A DNA stretch of 64,000 nt from Faecalibacterium prausnitzii (GCF_003287495.1 NZ_PRLE01000002.1:434001-498000); one strand, 5' to 3'. Positions 8,787 through 16,959 are shown, counted from the first letter of the stretch. The notes: generated by a model from the sequence alone, not told the origin. A program made the numbers and translations.

Positions 8787-9116
8787 ATGCCGGATCGCAC
8801 GCGACCCATCCGCAAGGAAATCTGCCTCAACGAGCAGGAGCTGAATCTCATCCAGCACAAAATGCGCCAGTTGGGGACGCACAACTTCGGGGCGTATGCC
8901 CGGAAGATGCTGATCGATGGCTACATCATCAAGGTCGATTACACCGAGCAGAAAAAGTTAGCTGCCGCCGTCAGCCGTGCCGCCTCAAATATCAACCAGA
9001 TCTGCCGTCGCATCAACAGCACCGGGCGCTGCTATGAAGACGATGTTGCCGAGCTGAAAGCACGGCAGGCCGAAATCTGGGAGCTGTTGAAGATACGGCA
9101 AAAGGACGAGCTTTGA
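8787..9116 (+). CDS. mobC: MobC-family mobilisation (relaxosome) protein
   Basis: A 109-residue protein with a ribbon-helix-helix-like N-terminus (EICLNEQELNLIQHKM) and the MobC core (FGAYARKMLIDGYI, then AAAVSRAASNINQICRRIN). MobC helps the relaxase open DNA at oriT. No relaxase follows: the next coding remnant, a repA, begins 233 bases later. The homologous module at 46,184 does have a relaxase in this place. This copy has therefore probably lost its relaxase and depends on help in trans, or is dead. Confidence 0.8.
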   Translation: MPDRTRPIRKEICLNEQELNLIQHKMRQLGTHNFGAYARKMLIDGYIIKVDYTEQKKLAAAVSRAASNINQICRRINSTGRCYEDDVAELKARQAEIWELLKIRQKDEL

Positions 9117-9349
9117 CCACAACGGGATTTTCCATGTGTGGGTTTTCCGTCACCGGTTTTCCGGACGGTGGACAAGCTGACGCTCCGGAGCGTACCGCAA
9201 CCGGATTTCAGGACGACGGTTTTCGTGCCCTCCATCGGGGCTGAAATTCATCTTCTAACTAATAAGAAATAAATCAAGATACAAGAGAATCAATCTATCA
9301 ATCAATCAACACAAAAATGGATGGATTGATGGATGGGATAGGAGGTCAG
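9117..9349. other. Non-coding gap where a relaxase gene would be expected
   Basis: I see no coding signal. A GC-rich dyad lies at about 9150-9177 (CACCGG facing CCGGACGGTG). A set of ATCAATC/GATTGAT repeats forms an imperfect inverted repeat at about 9291-9340, just before the repA ribosome site (GATAGGAGG). Confidence 0.45.
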
Positions 9350-9736
9350 ATGAAAACTTTTTGCAAGCTCACGACGCAGAGCCCGGCGGCGTCCTATGTG
9401 CCGCTTCCAAGGTTCCTTCTCCAAGATGAAGCCCTGCGGGGCATCAGCAACGACGCGAAGGTACTCTATGCGCTGCTGCTGGACAGAGCCAGCATCTCCC
9501 GACAGAACGGCTACGTCGAGCCGGACGGCACGATTCGGCTGTACTTCACCTTGGAACAGGCGCAGACGAAGCTCCACCGCAGCCGCCAGAGCGCCACGCG
9601 GATCTTCCGGGAACTGGAGTACAGCGACTTGATTATCTGAAAAAAGCAGGGGCTGGGCAAACCCGCCCTCATCACGCTGAACTACCCAGCGGACGCAAAA
9701 CTCATCGCAAAAGAGGGTGAAGATGTACAAGCTTGA
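9350..9736 (+). pseudogene. repA: RepA_N-type replication initiator, stopped by an in-frame TGA
   Basis: ATG 9350 has an AGGAGG site 5 bases upstream. The first 97 residues match the RepA_N fold: PRFLLQDEALRGISNDAKVLYALLLDR, a common plasmid initiator start (quoted in part), then NGYVEPDG and SATRIFRELEYSDLI. A TGA at 9638-9640 interrupts the protein. The frame continues for 31 more codons (KKQGLGKPALITLNYP), as in intact relatives, before a TGA at 9734. Complete RepA_N initiators are longer than both parts together, so the C-terminus is also missing. The downstream VLP gene overlaps the end of this remnant. Confidence 0.7.
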
Positions 9737-10124
9737 CCCCATCGAGCGGCTGCCGGATGGCACGCTCTTTCGTCTGACGCCGGGGCAGATCCGCAGCGTG
9801 CGCGGTCTTACAAAACGCTGCTGCAACTTCTTGGATGGCGACTGCCTGCTGTTGGACGGCGTCTGTCCGCAACACATCTCTCGAAGCCTACTTTGCCGGT
9901 GGTTTCGCCGCGCCGTGCTGCCCCAGCAGCCGAAGCTGGAACAGGCCATCCTCAGCCCCAAGAAGCTCCGCCGCTGCGAAGTCTGCGGCACGGGTATCCT
10001 CGCCCGCTCCGGCAGGGCAAAATACTGCCCCGCCTGCGCCAAGGAGGTTCACCGCCGGCAGAAGGCGAAATCCGCCCGCAAACGCCGCTCGGGCGTAGAC
10101 AATTCAGGGTCGAAAAGCCCTTGA
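9723..10124 (+). CDS. Cysteine-rich VLP-type mobile-element protein
   Basis: A protein of about 133 residues. I prefer ATG 9723, with AGAGGG 5 bases before it, over the in-frame GTG 9717. The C-terminal half carries paired cysteines, CEVCGTG and YCPACA, followed by a basic VHRRQKAKSARKRR tail. This is typical of the 'cysteine-rich VLP' proteins found next to RepA/Mob genes in gut Firmicutes elements. The motif suggests a zinc-binding, nucleic-acid-interacting protein. Its role in the element is not known. Confidence 0.65.
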   Translation: MYKLDPIERLPDGTLFRLTPGQIRSVRGLTKRCCNFLDGDCLLLDGVCPQHISRSLLCRWFRRAVLPQQPKLEQAILSPKKLRRCEVCGTGILARSGRAKYCPACAKEVHRRQKAKSARKRRSGVDNSGSKSP

Positions 10125-10266
10125 ATTGCAAGCATTCCCGCACCACCAAAGCCTCGCGGCAATACGATTTTCCTCGCAGCCGCGAAATCGAGTTCTATTT
10201 GTCTACATAGCAGCCGGAACACACGCATAGATTGAAGCAGAAAACGCTCTGGAAAGGAGGGCAGCC

Positions 10267-10443
10267 ATGGAAGTATTTCTGATCTTCCCGAAATCAAAGC
10301 AGGCGCAGCAGGAGCTTGGGCAGGAGCTGGCGAAGTTCCAGTCCGAGCAGGCGCTGAAATCCATCCAAAAGCTGCCCTGTTCCACGGAGCAGAAGCTGGA
10401 ACTGGTGGACGCCGCCGTGAAACACCTGAAAGCGGAGCAATAA
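10267..10443 (+). CDS. Small helical protein (58 residues)
   Basis: ATG 10267 follows a strong GAAAGGAGGG ribosome site by 6 bases. The product begins MEVFLIFPKSKQAQQ and continues as an amphipathic helix rich in Gln, Glu, Lys and Leu, ending HLKAEQ. It is short but has good coding signals and lies just before a strong terminator. No family is recognised. It is probably an accessory protein of the decayed element. Confidence 0.55.
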   Translation: MEVFLIFPKSKQAQQELGQELAKFQSEQALKSIQKLPCSTEQKLELVDAAVKHLKAEQ

Positions 10444-10445
10444 TA

Positions 10446-10499
10446 CATAGCAAACGAGCAGACCGGCCTCAATAGCCGGTCTGCTCGTTTACTGCTATG
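10446..10499. terminator. Long inverted repeat, probably a bidirectional terminator
   Basis: A 22-base left arm (10446-10467) pairs with a 25-base right arm (10475-10499) around the loop CTCAATA, with only a short bulge. It separates the plus-strand small gene from the converging XRE gene. There is no long T-run, so a role as a recombination or protein-binding site is also possible. Confidence 0.6.
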
Positions 10500-10524
10500 G
10501 TTATGTCTGTTTGAAATACTTCTC

Positions 10525-11076
10525 CTATGTGGATTTGAAAATCTGCACGCTTCCCTGTTCCCATCGCTTGAACTTTTGCAGCGGGACGCCAAGCTGCGCT
10601 GCATATGCCTTCTGCGTCAAGCCGAGCCGCTGGCGTATGGCCTTGATCTGCGCTCCCTGACCCCGCAGCAGAAACAGGTTATAGTCATCCAGCAAATCCT
10701 CCAGCGGCACTTCAAACAACTCCGCCAGCTTCTCCATATGCTCCTTCGGATAAAAGTCCCGCCCTGCCTCTTCGTAATGGATGTAGGTACTGCGGTCAAT
10801 ACCCGCATAGTCTGCCGCGTCACGCTGACGAAGTCCTTTTTGATAGCGATACCACCGCAGCTTGTCCGCAATTTCCGTGATCTCGGATGCGTCCGAAAAC
10901 CGCAGATTGAACTTCTCGGCATCCAAAACCTTATGTGGAAGGACGACCGGGAACTTGAGAATTTGAAGCGGCGCAACTTTTAACGTACCTGCAACATTCG
11001 CAGCCAATACATAGCTGCGGACTTTCAAGCGGCAGAACATAGACCATTTTGCCCCAAAAGGTTCATGGTTTTCCAC
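10525..11076 (-). CDS. XRE-family regulator with two helix-turn-helix domains
   Basis: The recognisable protein has a first helix-turn-helix (LRWYRYQKGLRQRDAADYAGI, quoted in part, then DRSTYIHYEEAG). A second lies near the C-terminus (IKAIRQRLGLTQKAYAAQLGV, quoted in part). The N-terminal 60 residues look unlike either domain, and the GTG start at 11,076 has no clear ribosome site, so the true start may be internal. It is the last gene of the left element and abuts the truncated sigK. It probably controls element genes. Confidence 0.7.
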   Translation of the reverse strand: MENHEPFGAKWSMFCRLKVRSYVLAANVAGTLKVAPLQILKFPVVLPHKVLDAEKFNLRFSDASEITEIADKLRWYRYQKGLRQRDAADYAGIDRSTYIHYEEAGRDFYPKEHMEKLAELFEVPLEDLLDDYNLFLLRGQGAQIKAIRQRLGLTQKAYAAQLGVPLQKFKRWEQGSVQIFKST

Positions 11077-11441
11077 CTCAATCGCCGATTGTTCTGCTGC
11101 GATAGTATAGCATTTTCAATGCAGCGGCTGGCGTAAGTAGAAAACCTTGCCCGGCGGGTGGAGTCAAAGGTGTCCACGGCTTTCATCAGGCCAATGGTAC
11201 CGATGGAGATGAGATCCTCCTGATCGCAAGGCTGGGCGTAATATTTTTTGGTGATGTGAGCCACCAGGCGCAGATTGTGCCGGATGAGTTTTTCCCGGGC
11301 GGTAGAGTCACCTGCCCGCAGGGCGGCAAATGTTTCGATTTCTTCTTTAGCGGTCAATGGCCGTGGGAAGCTTCCGGCCTCCAGGTGAAGGGCCAGAAGC
11401 AGAAATTTTGAGGCAAAAAATTGCAGCAGCGGGAAAATCAT
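11025..11441 (-). pseudogene. sigK: N-terminal fragment of sporulation sigma factor K, cut by the left element
   Basis: The first 113 codons (down to base 11,103) match pro-sigma-K. They include a hydrophobic pro-sequence (MIFPLLQFFASKFLLLAL), region 1.2/2.1 (IRHNLRLVAHITKKY), and region 2 core (DLISIGTIGLMKAVDTF, then YASRCIENAIL). Sigma-K should then continue with a residue run like MHLR and regions 2.4 to 4. Here the frame enters unrelated sequence and stops at 11,025. The break is in the RCIENEIL segment, where the skin elements of Bacillus and Clostridioides split sigK. The C-terminal half should lie left of the window if this is a skin-like insertion. A plain deletion would also explain it. 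Confidence 0.75.
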
Positions 11442-11462
11442 AGCAACACCCCCTTGTTGCTA
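11441..11462 (-). promoter_or_regulatory. Hairpin enclosing the sigK ribosome binding site
   Basis: TAGCAACA and TGTTGCTA form an 8-base perfect stem. The loop, read on the minus strand, is AGGGGG, the only good ribosome site before the sigK ATG, whose first base is part of the stem. Such a structure could limit translation. Confidence 0.5.
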
Positions 11463-11534
11463 CTGTATGAGGTGGACAGGTGGATTTGAACAGGAAAAAC
11501 ATGTTTTCCACTGAAAAATAATTGCCGGAATGAC

Positions 11535-11696
11535 ATGACGGCGTTCAACCGCAACTTCGGCGGCTCGTCCGGCGGCGGTGGTGGCGGCGAAAACCACAAC
11601 AACAATGGCGGTGGCGGCGGGGACGGCAGCGGGTGCGGCTGCCTGATCGCTATTGCAGTGGTCGTGGTGCTGATCCTGATCGTCTTGGGTGGCTGA
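11535..11696 (+). CDS. Small glycine-rich protein with a C-terminal membrane segment
   Basis: A 53-residue frame: an N-terminal half rich in Gly, Asn and Ser, then CGCLIAIAVVVVLILIVLGG at the C-terminus, which is a clear membrane helix. The ribosome site is weak, and an overlapping ATGACATGA lies just upstream. It might be the tail of a decayed longer gene. It stands alone between sigK and the next operon and is followed by a terminator. The function is unknown. Confidence 0.4.
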   Translation: MTAFNRNFGGSSGGGGGGENHNNNGGGGGDGSGCGCLIAIAVVVVLILIVLGG

Positions 11697-11699
11697 ATC

Positions 11700-11744
11700 A
11701 ATCCCTGCAGGTGAAACACAGGTTTTCCCTGTGGGGATTTTTTG
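11700..11744 (+). terminator. Rho-independent terminator
   Basis: AATCCC pairs with GGGATT, with an inner CCTG/CAGG-type dyad, followed by TTTTTTG. Confidence 0.65.
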
Positions 11745-11810
11745 AATCCGCTTGTAGAAAGAAACGGTCTATGGTAGAATGAAACCAAAGAAAAACAGGA
11801 GGGCTTACAC

Positions 11811-12338
11811 ATGGTTTTACTGGTTGTGGATACACAGAAAGGTATCGTGGATGAACGCCTGTATGCGTTTGAAAAGTTTGTCAGCAACATCAGGGAATTG
11901 ATCCGGACTGCCCGCGAACAGGGAATCGAGGTCGTCTATGTCCAGCATGACGATGGGCCCGGCACCGGTTTCTCCATCGGGGACGATGAATTTGAGGTCT
12001 ATTCCGAATTTGCACCGCTGCTGACTGAAAAACGGTTCGTCAAGACCGTATGCAATGCGTTCAAAAAAGAAAGCGGTCTGCTGGAATATCTGACGGAAAA
12101 GGGCGAAAAAGATGTGATGGTCTGCGGCATCATGACGGACTTCTGCATCAATGCAACGGTGGAGGCAGGCTTTGAGCATGGCCTGCACATGATCGTTCCT
12201 GCCTATGCAAATTCCACGCAGGACAACGAGTACATGACGGGGGAGCAGAGCTACCACTATTACAATGAATTCCTCTGGCCGGACCGCTATGCCGATTGTG
12301 TGCCCATGGACAAGGCGCTGGAGCTGCTCAAAAAGTGA
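11811..12338 (+). CDS. Isochorismatase-family cysteine hydrolase
   Basis: A 175-residue cytosolic hydrolase of the nicotinamidase/isochorismatase fold. The expected triad is visible: Asp7 (LLVVDTQ), Lys78 (FVKTVCNAF) and Cys112 in [12 protein letters not shown]. The cis-peptide region before the cysteine is also typical. The substrate cannot be told from sequence. Nicotinamide, N-carbamoyl compounds and aromatic vinyl ethers are the usual options. It starts after an AGGAGG site and is followed 10 bases later by a macrodomain gene. Both nicotinamidases and macrodomains act in NAD/ADP-ribose metabolism, so a shared role is plausible but unproven. Confidence 0.85.
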   Translation: MVLLVVDTQKGIVDERLYAFEKFVSNIRELIRTAREQGIEVVYVQHDDGPGTGFSIGDDEFEVYSEFAPLLTEKRFVKTVCNAFKKESGLLEYLTEKGEKDVMVCGIMTDFCINATVEAGFEHGLHMIVPAYANSTQDNEYMTGEQSYHYYNEFLWPDRYADCVPMDKALELLKK

Positions 12339-12348
12339 GGAGTTTACA

Positions 12349-12867
12349 ATGATTTCCGAAAAAGTCGAAAATCAGATTCAAGTGGTGCAGGGTGACATTA
12401 CTAAACTGGACTGTGACGGCATCGTGAATGCGGCCAATCGGAGTCTGCTGGGTGGCGGCGGTGTGGATGGTGCCATCCACCGGGCAGCAGGGCCGGAACT
12501 GCTGGCGGAGTGCCGCACGCTGCACGGCTGCCGCACCGGAGAAGCAAAAATCACTAAGGGCTACCGGTTGAGAGCAAAGTATATCATTCATACAGTGGGG
12601 CCGATTTATTCCGGCACAGCAGAGGATGCCGCGCAGCTGGCGGACTGCTACCGCAATTCGCTGGACCTTGCCAAAGAGTATGAACTCCATAGCATTGCGT
12701 TCCCGGCAATTTCGACCGGCGTGTATGGCTACCCGCTGGAAGATGCCACGGAGATTGCAGTCAAAACAGTGGCACAGTGGCTGGAAGATCACGCGGATTA
12801 CGCCATGCAGGTGATTTTCTGCTGCTTCGATGCCCGGACGGAGCGGGTGTATCAGGCAAGGCTGTAA
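12349..12867 (+). CDS. Macrodomain protein (O-acetyl-ADP-ribose deacetylase type)
   Basis: A 172-residue macrodomain. I start it at ATG 12349 with GAGGAG 7 bases upstream; the longer frame from 12265 would overlap the upstream gene. The ADP-ribose-binding signatures are [21 protein letters not shown] (quoted in part), [14 protein letters not shown], and [13 protein letters not shown] near residue 125. It follows the cysteine hydrolase by 10 bases and is likely in its operon. It would remove acetyl or ADP-ribosyl groups from ADP-ribose adducts. A second, broken macrodomain gene lies at 53,691. Confidence 0.9.
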   Translation: MISEKVENQIQVVQGDITKLDCDGIVNAANRSLLGGGGVDGAIHRAAGPELLAECRTLHGCRTGEAKITKGYRLRAKYIIHTVGPIYSGTAEDAAQLADCYRNSLDLAKEYELHSIAFPAISTGVYGYPLEDATEIAVKTVAQWLEDHADYAMQVIFCCFDARTERVYQARL

Positions 12868-12885
12868 CCGGAAGAGGTGTGAGAG

Positions 12886-13968
12886 ATGGGCTTTTTCAAA
12901 AAGCTGTTTACAGGGATCGGTTTTGCGGCAGGATTTCTGTTCTTCGGATGCTTGTCAGTGATTGTGTATGCGTCCCGTGGACGGCATAAACCCTGCCATC
13001 GGCGCAGCAGCTTTTGGAACACACTGGAGCGCTACCTGATTTTTTCGTGGATCTGTGATGGTGTGCGCAGCAGCCGGAAACGAGCGGAAAAGTCCTATTA
13101 TCAGCGCACCGGCAGCGATTTCTGGCAGACGCAGACACGGGTTCGACCGGAAAGTGTTAAAAATGCTGTTCCTGCGGTGAAAACACCAAGGCCGGAGGCA
13201 AAAAGCACGAGCACAGGTGTAACGCGGTCGGTAAAACCAAAGAGAACGGAGCGTCCTTCTGCGGCACAGAAAGCATCGGCAGCACAAAACAGTGCCCCAA
13301 ACGCGTCGGTGCCGACTGTACTAGGGCAAAACGTTTCGGAGGCTGACGCAGAAAAGCACAGCGAATGGTCAAAGCCTAAGCCAGAGCCCAAGCAGGAGCA
13401 TGCTGCGCAACAGTCAGAAGCCAAAGAAGTACATCAAAAGTCCGCACAGCAATTGGAAGCAGAACGGCAGCAGAAACTGGAAACTCTGCGCACTGCGATG
13501 CAGAAACAAATTTGCACCATCCATGCAGATGTAGAACTCCCGGCCAACGGTCAGAATGACAGTGAAGCGGTGGAGCAGAAACTGCATATCCTGCTGTATA
13601 AATCCACACTGCCTGAGAATGACCTGAATCAAGCGCTGGATGAGCTTCGGACGGAGCGCAGACGGCAAAAGGCAGAGTATCAGGGGGCACCGTTTGCGGA
13701 TGTGTTTCTGGTGAACCTGATTTTATCCGATGAGGACAGTGAACGGGCCTGCATCGTGGATGTGGGGGATACGGGCATGAGCTATGTCATTCCATGGAGC
13801 AGCATCCCGAAAGACCTGCAGGAATCGCTGCACCGCTACGTATCGGAAGCGGAAGGAAAACTCTGCGGCTACTGCAAGGAAGAACTCTGCAACAGTGAAA
13901 GCGGCAGGATGGTCGTGGAACTGTATCTTGGTAAACAGGATGGGCATGGCTCCCGAATTCTGTACTGA
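12886..13968 (+). CDS. Unrecognised membrane-anchored protein
   Basis: A 360-residue protein. Residues 6-28 (LFTGIGFAAGFLFFGCLSVIVYA, quoted from the segment) form a membrane helix or uncleaved signal. A basic segment and a long low-complexity linker rich in Ala, Lys, Pro, Glu and Gln follow (about 100-205). The C-terminal domain (about 210-360) has a predicted mixed fold with CGYCKEELC near the end, a possible metal site. It begins 18 bases after the macrodomain gene and ends 14 bases before sfsA, so it may be in the same operon. I do not recognise the family and give no function. Confidence 0.7.
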   Translation: MGFFKKLFTGIGFAAGFLFFGCLSVIVYASRGRHKPCHRRSSFWNTLERYLIFSWICDGVRSSRKRAEKSYYQRTGSDFWQTQTRVRPESVKNAVPAVKTPRPEAKSTSTGVTRSVKPKRTERPSAAQKASAAQNSAPNASVPTVLGQNVSEADAEKHSEWSKPKPEPKQEHAAQQSEAKEVHQKSAQQLEAERQQKLETLRTAMQKQICTIHADVELPANGQNDSEAVEQKLHILLYKSTLPENDLNQALDELRTERRRQKAEYQGAPFADVFLVNLILSDEDSERACIVDVGDTGMSYVIPWSSIPKDLQESLHRYVSEAEGKLCGYCKEELCNSESGRMVVELYLGKQDGHGSRILY

Positions 13969-13982
13969 AAATGGAGTAAAGA

Positions 13983-14648
13983 TTGAAATACAGAGAAATC
14001 GCAGACGGCATTTTTGTTGACCGTCCCAACCGCTTTATTGCCCATGTGGAAGTGAATGGAGCAGTGGAAACCGTCCATGTCAAGAACACCGGGCGGTGCA
14101 GGGAACTGTTGCTGCCCGGCACGGCGGTTCGGCTGGAAGTGTCGGATAACCCGAAACGCAAAACAAAATACGACCTTGTGGCGGTACACAAGCAGGGCCT
14201 CGGCTGGGTCAATATGGACAGTCAGGCACCCAATAAGGTGGTAGGGGAGTGGCTTGCAAAACAGGGCTACGACGATATCAGGCCGGAATTCACCTATGGG
14301 AAGTCCCGCATTGACTTTTACATGGAAAAGGGTGAGCAAAAGTATCTGTTGGAGGTCAAGGGATGCACGCTGGAAGTGGATGGCATTGGCTACTTCCCGG
14401 ATGCACCTACCGAGCGCGGCGTGAAGCACCTGCACGAGCTGGCACAGGCACAACAGAAGCGATATCAATGCGCAGTGGCTTTCGTGATTCAGATGGAAGG
14501 CATCACCGAGGTGCGGCCAAATGTCAGCACACAGCCGGAGTTTGGTACGGCACTGGCCGAAGCAAAGGCCGTAGGTGTGCAAGTGCTGTTTTTGCTCTGC
14601 CATGTAGGGAGGGATAGTCTGGAAATCGTGGAGCAGAGGGAAGGGTGA
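13983..14648 (+). CDS. sfsA: SfsA-family DNA/RNA-binding nuclease
   Basis: A 221-residue protein. The start is TTG 13983 with GGAG at about 13971. Family signatures are FIAHVEVNG near the N-terminus (OB-like domain), HVKNTGRCRELLLPG, and the nuclease-like part with RIDFYM, YLLEVKGCTL and FPDAPTERGVKHL. The Asp/Glu-x-Lys core sits at about residues 105-125. SfsA was named for sugar-fermentation stimulation in E. coli, but its physiological role is unclear. Length and motif order are normal for the family. Confidence 0.92.
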   Translation: MKYREIADGIFVDRPNRFIAHVEVNGAVETVHVKNTGRCRELLLPGTAVRLEVSDNPKRKTKYDLVAVHKQGLGWVNMDSQAPNKVVGEWLAKQGYDDIRPEFTYGKSRIDFYMEKGEQKYLLEVKGCTLEVDGIGYFPDAPTERGVKHLHELAQAQQKRYQCAVAFVIQMEGITEVRPNVSTQPEFGTALAEAKAVGVQVLFLLCHVGRDSLEIVEQREG

Positions 14649-14758
14649 AGACGGCAGAAAAACGCTTTGCGTGATTCAGTCACAGAAATCATAAATAGGA
14701 AATGTTATCATATAGACACAAGAAACACACCGATAACATTCCAATGGAGGATTTCGAT

Positions 14759-15136
14759 ATGAAGGCAAAGTTTTACATCTGCAATCACTGTGGCAACCTC
14801 GTCACTACCATCCATAACGCAGGCGTTCCGCTGGTCTGCTGCGGGGAGAAGATGAAAGAGCTGGTTCCCAATACGGTGGAAGCCAGCGGCGAGAAGCATC
14901 TGCCGGTGGCAGAGCTTTCCGGCAGTCGTCTCACGGTCACAGTGGGCGCGGTGGAGCACCCCATGGCGGATGTTCACTATATTCAGTGGATTTTTGTGGA
15001 GACTGAGAACGGCGGGCAGATCCGCTATCTGAATCCGGGGCAGGCTCCCAACGTGGGGTTTGAACTGGGAAGTGAAAAGCCGGTGGCTGTTTACGCATAC
15101 TGCAACCTGCATGGGCTCTGGATGACGAAACTCTGA
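14759..15136 (+). CDS. Desulfoferrodoxin-type superoxide reductase
   Basis: A 125-residue two-iron superoxide reductase that protects anaerobes by reducing superoxide to peroxide. Centre I ligands are Cys8, Cys11, Cys27 and Cys28 (rubredoxin-like FeS4). Centre II ligands are His47, His67, His73, Cys115 and His118, with the EKH motif at 45-47. The start is ATG 14759 with AATGGAGG upstream. An in-frame start at 14702 lacks a ribosome site. It stands alone, with a terminator 15 bases downstream. Confidence 0.95.
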   Translation: MKAKFYICNHCGNLVTTIHNAGVPLVCCGEKMKELVPNTVEASGEKHLPVAELSGSRLTVTVGAVEHPMADVHYIQWIFVETENGGQIRYLNPGQAPNVGFELGSEKPVAVYAYCNLHGLWMTKL

Positions 15137-15150
15137 TACAATCAATGCAA

Positions 15151-15185
15151 ACGGGGAGTGATTTGATGTCACTCCCTGTTTTTTG
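15151..15185 (+). terminator. Rho-independent terminator after superoxide reductase
   Basis: GGGGAGTGA pairs with TCACTCCC (imperfect at the outer end) around a short loop, followed by TGTTTTTTG. Confidence 0.85.
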
Positions 15186-15736
15186 ATGAGAACTTTATGC
15201 GGTTCTTTTGGTTCGGAACTGTGTATAAATGGGATGGATAAAATGAGCAGGCACACTCTATGCGTTTGTTAAACGCTGACAGCGTTTAATTTTTTGTGTG
15301 GAATCGTGAAAATGAGACCTGTGAAAAACGTAGAAAATTTGATATGGTTGCGCTGCAAACTAAGACATATTGATGTTTTTGAAACGAGTTTATAGTGAAA
15401 TATGTGTAATTCGAGTGCAGATATTCATTCTTGTGAGTTTGTTGTGTGAATTTGTCACGTTCCGCCGCAAAAAAGGACTTGACGGAAAAAATACTCTGTG
15501 GTAATTTATGAGCAAATTCGCTTTTGTGCAATAAAGTCTAATTTGAATCCGCATGCATTATCCTGGTATAACAACCATCTGAGGGAAAGACTGACGTTTC
15601 TTGCACAGGAATTAGAAAAGATTACGGCGGACCTCCCGGTATGGGGATAGGAAAAAGCAAAATCCTCTTTTTCAATGCCCAAAAGCGTGGTAGAATAGGG
15701 AAAGGATTCAGTATCTGAAAGACGGAGCGCGCAACA
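15186..15736. other. 550-base AT-rich intergenic region
   Basis: No convincing gene is seen. A short terminator-like hairpin lies at 15,270-15,295 (AAACGCT/AGCGTTT followed by AATTTTTT). The TAGAAT box near 15,692 may be the -10 of the next gene. The rest shows no repeat or structure I can support. Confidence 0.45.
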
Positions 15737-16198
15737 ATGAAGATTCTGGTCAGCGCCTGCCTGCTGGGCGAAAACTGCAAATACAGCGGCGGAAACAATT
15801 ACAATCAGGCGGTCTGTGATTTTGCGCGGGGGCATCAGGTGGTTCCGGTCTGCCCGGAGGTGCTGGGCGGCCTGCCCACACCGCGGTGCCCGGCGGAAAT
15901 CGTGCAGGGCGTTGTCACGAACAAAGAGGGCATCAATGTGGACCGGGAGTTCCGGGCAGGTGCAGCCAAAGCCCTTGCCATCGCAAAAGAAAATGGGGTG
16001 GAGCTTGCCATCCTGCAATCCCGCAGTCCCAGCTGCGGCGTGAAGGAAATCTACGACGGAACGTTTTCCGGGACAAAGATTCCCGGACAGGGCGTTTTTG
16101 CCAAGATGCTGATGGACGAAGGTGTCCGTGTTCTGGATGCCGGGGAATTGCCTAAAATTATCTTGAAAAATGAGGACGGAAAATGTCAATCAAACTGA
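15737..16198 (+). CDS. DUF523-family protein
   Basis: A 153-residue protein with the DUF523 pattern: ILVSACLLGENCKYSGG at the N-terminus, VVPVCPEVLGGLPTPR in the middle, and LQSRSPSCG followed by an Asp/Gly-rich turn. The conserved cysteines (CLLG, CKY, CPE, SCG) suggest metal or Fe-S binding. Its function is not established. The gene overlaps the following HAD gene by 16 bases in another frame, so they are translationally linked. Confidence 0.88.
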   Translation: MKILVSACLLGENCKYSGGNNYNQAVCDFARGHQVVPVCPEVLGGLPTPRCPAEIVQGVVTNKEGINVDREFRAGAAKALAIAKENGVELAILQSRSPSCGVKEIYDGTFSGTKIPGQGVFAKMLMDEGVRVLDAGELPKIILKNEDGKCQSN

Positions 16199-16959
16199 TT
16201 TGCAGCGATATTGACGGTACACTGCTGCAATACGGAAAAAAGGAACTGGAAAGCGAGATCTTTGAGCAGATACGGGAGCTGCATCGGCGCGGCATTCTGT
16301 TTTGCCCGGCATCCGGTCGGCAGTATACCAGCCTGCGCAAGCTCTTTGCACCGGTGGCAGACTGTTGTGTGTTTCTCTGCGAAAACGGCGGTGTGATTTA
16401 TAAGGACGAACAGTGCATCGCCAAGAATCCGATGCCGCGTGCATTGGCCGAAGAAATCGCCAACGACCTGTGGACCCGCAGCGACGGGCAGGGCGAAGTG
16501 ATGCTCTCCGGTCAGAATACCGCCTACCTGATGGAGCGGGGTCTGGGAATGCGCAAGCGTATTCAGTTCATCGGGAACAATTATCAAATCATTCATGACC
16601 CTTCCGAGGTGCCGGAGGAGATCACAAAAGTATCGGTGTATCTGCACGAAGGCGTAGAATCTTACACGGAACGGTTTGTCCCACGATGGAAAGAGGCGAA
16701 CTGCGCTGTGGCAGGGCCGTACTGGATCGACACCACCTTTGCCAACAAGGGCATCGGTGTGCGCAGCATCTGCAAGACTCTGGACATCGCCCTTGCCGAT
16801 GTGATGGCTTTTGGCGACAATTATAACGATGTGTCGATGCTGGACATTGTGGGTGTGCCCTACATTATGGATGGTGCCGCCGCACCGCTGCGGGAAAAGT
16901 ACCCGAACCATACACCCCGCCCAGAGGATGTGCTGCGGGAGTTCTTGAAGCAGAACTGA
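16183..16959 (+). CDS. Cof-type HAD-superfamily phosphatase
   Basis: A 258-residue hydrolase. Motif I is CSDIDGTLL (nucleophile Asp and acid/base Asp), motif II is around PASGRQ, the conserved Lys lies in FANKGIG, and motif IV is AFGDNYNDVSML. The large C2-type cap fits the Cof subgroup, which dephosphorylates sugar phosphates or cofactors such as FMN or PLP precursors. The substrate is not predictable. It is coupled to the DUF523 gene. The stop codon overlaps the start of a perfect 11-base-stem hairpin. Confidence 0.9.
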   Translation: MSIKLICSDIDGTLLQYGKKELESEIFEQIRELHRRGILFCPASGRQYTSLRKLFAPVADCCVFLCENGGVIYKDEQCIAKNPMPRALAEEIANDLWTRSDGQGEVMLSGQNTAYLMERGLGMRKRIQFIGNNYQIIHDPSEVPEEITKVSVYLHEGVESYTERFVPRWKEANCAVAGPYWIDTTFANKGIGVRSICKTLDIALADVMAFGDNYNDVSMLDIVGVPYIMDGAAAPLREKYPNHTPRPEDVLREFLKQN

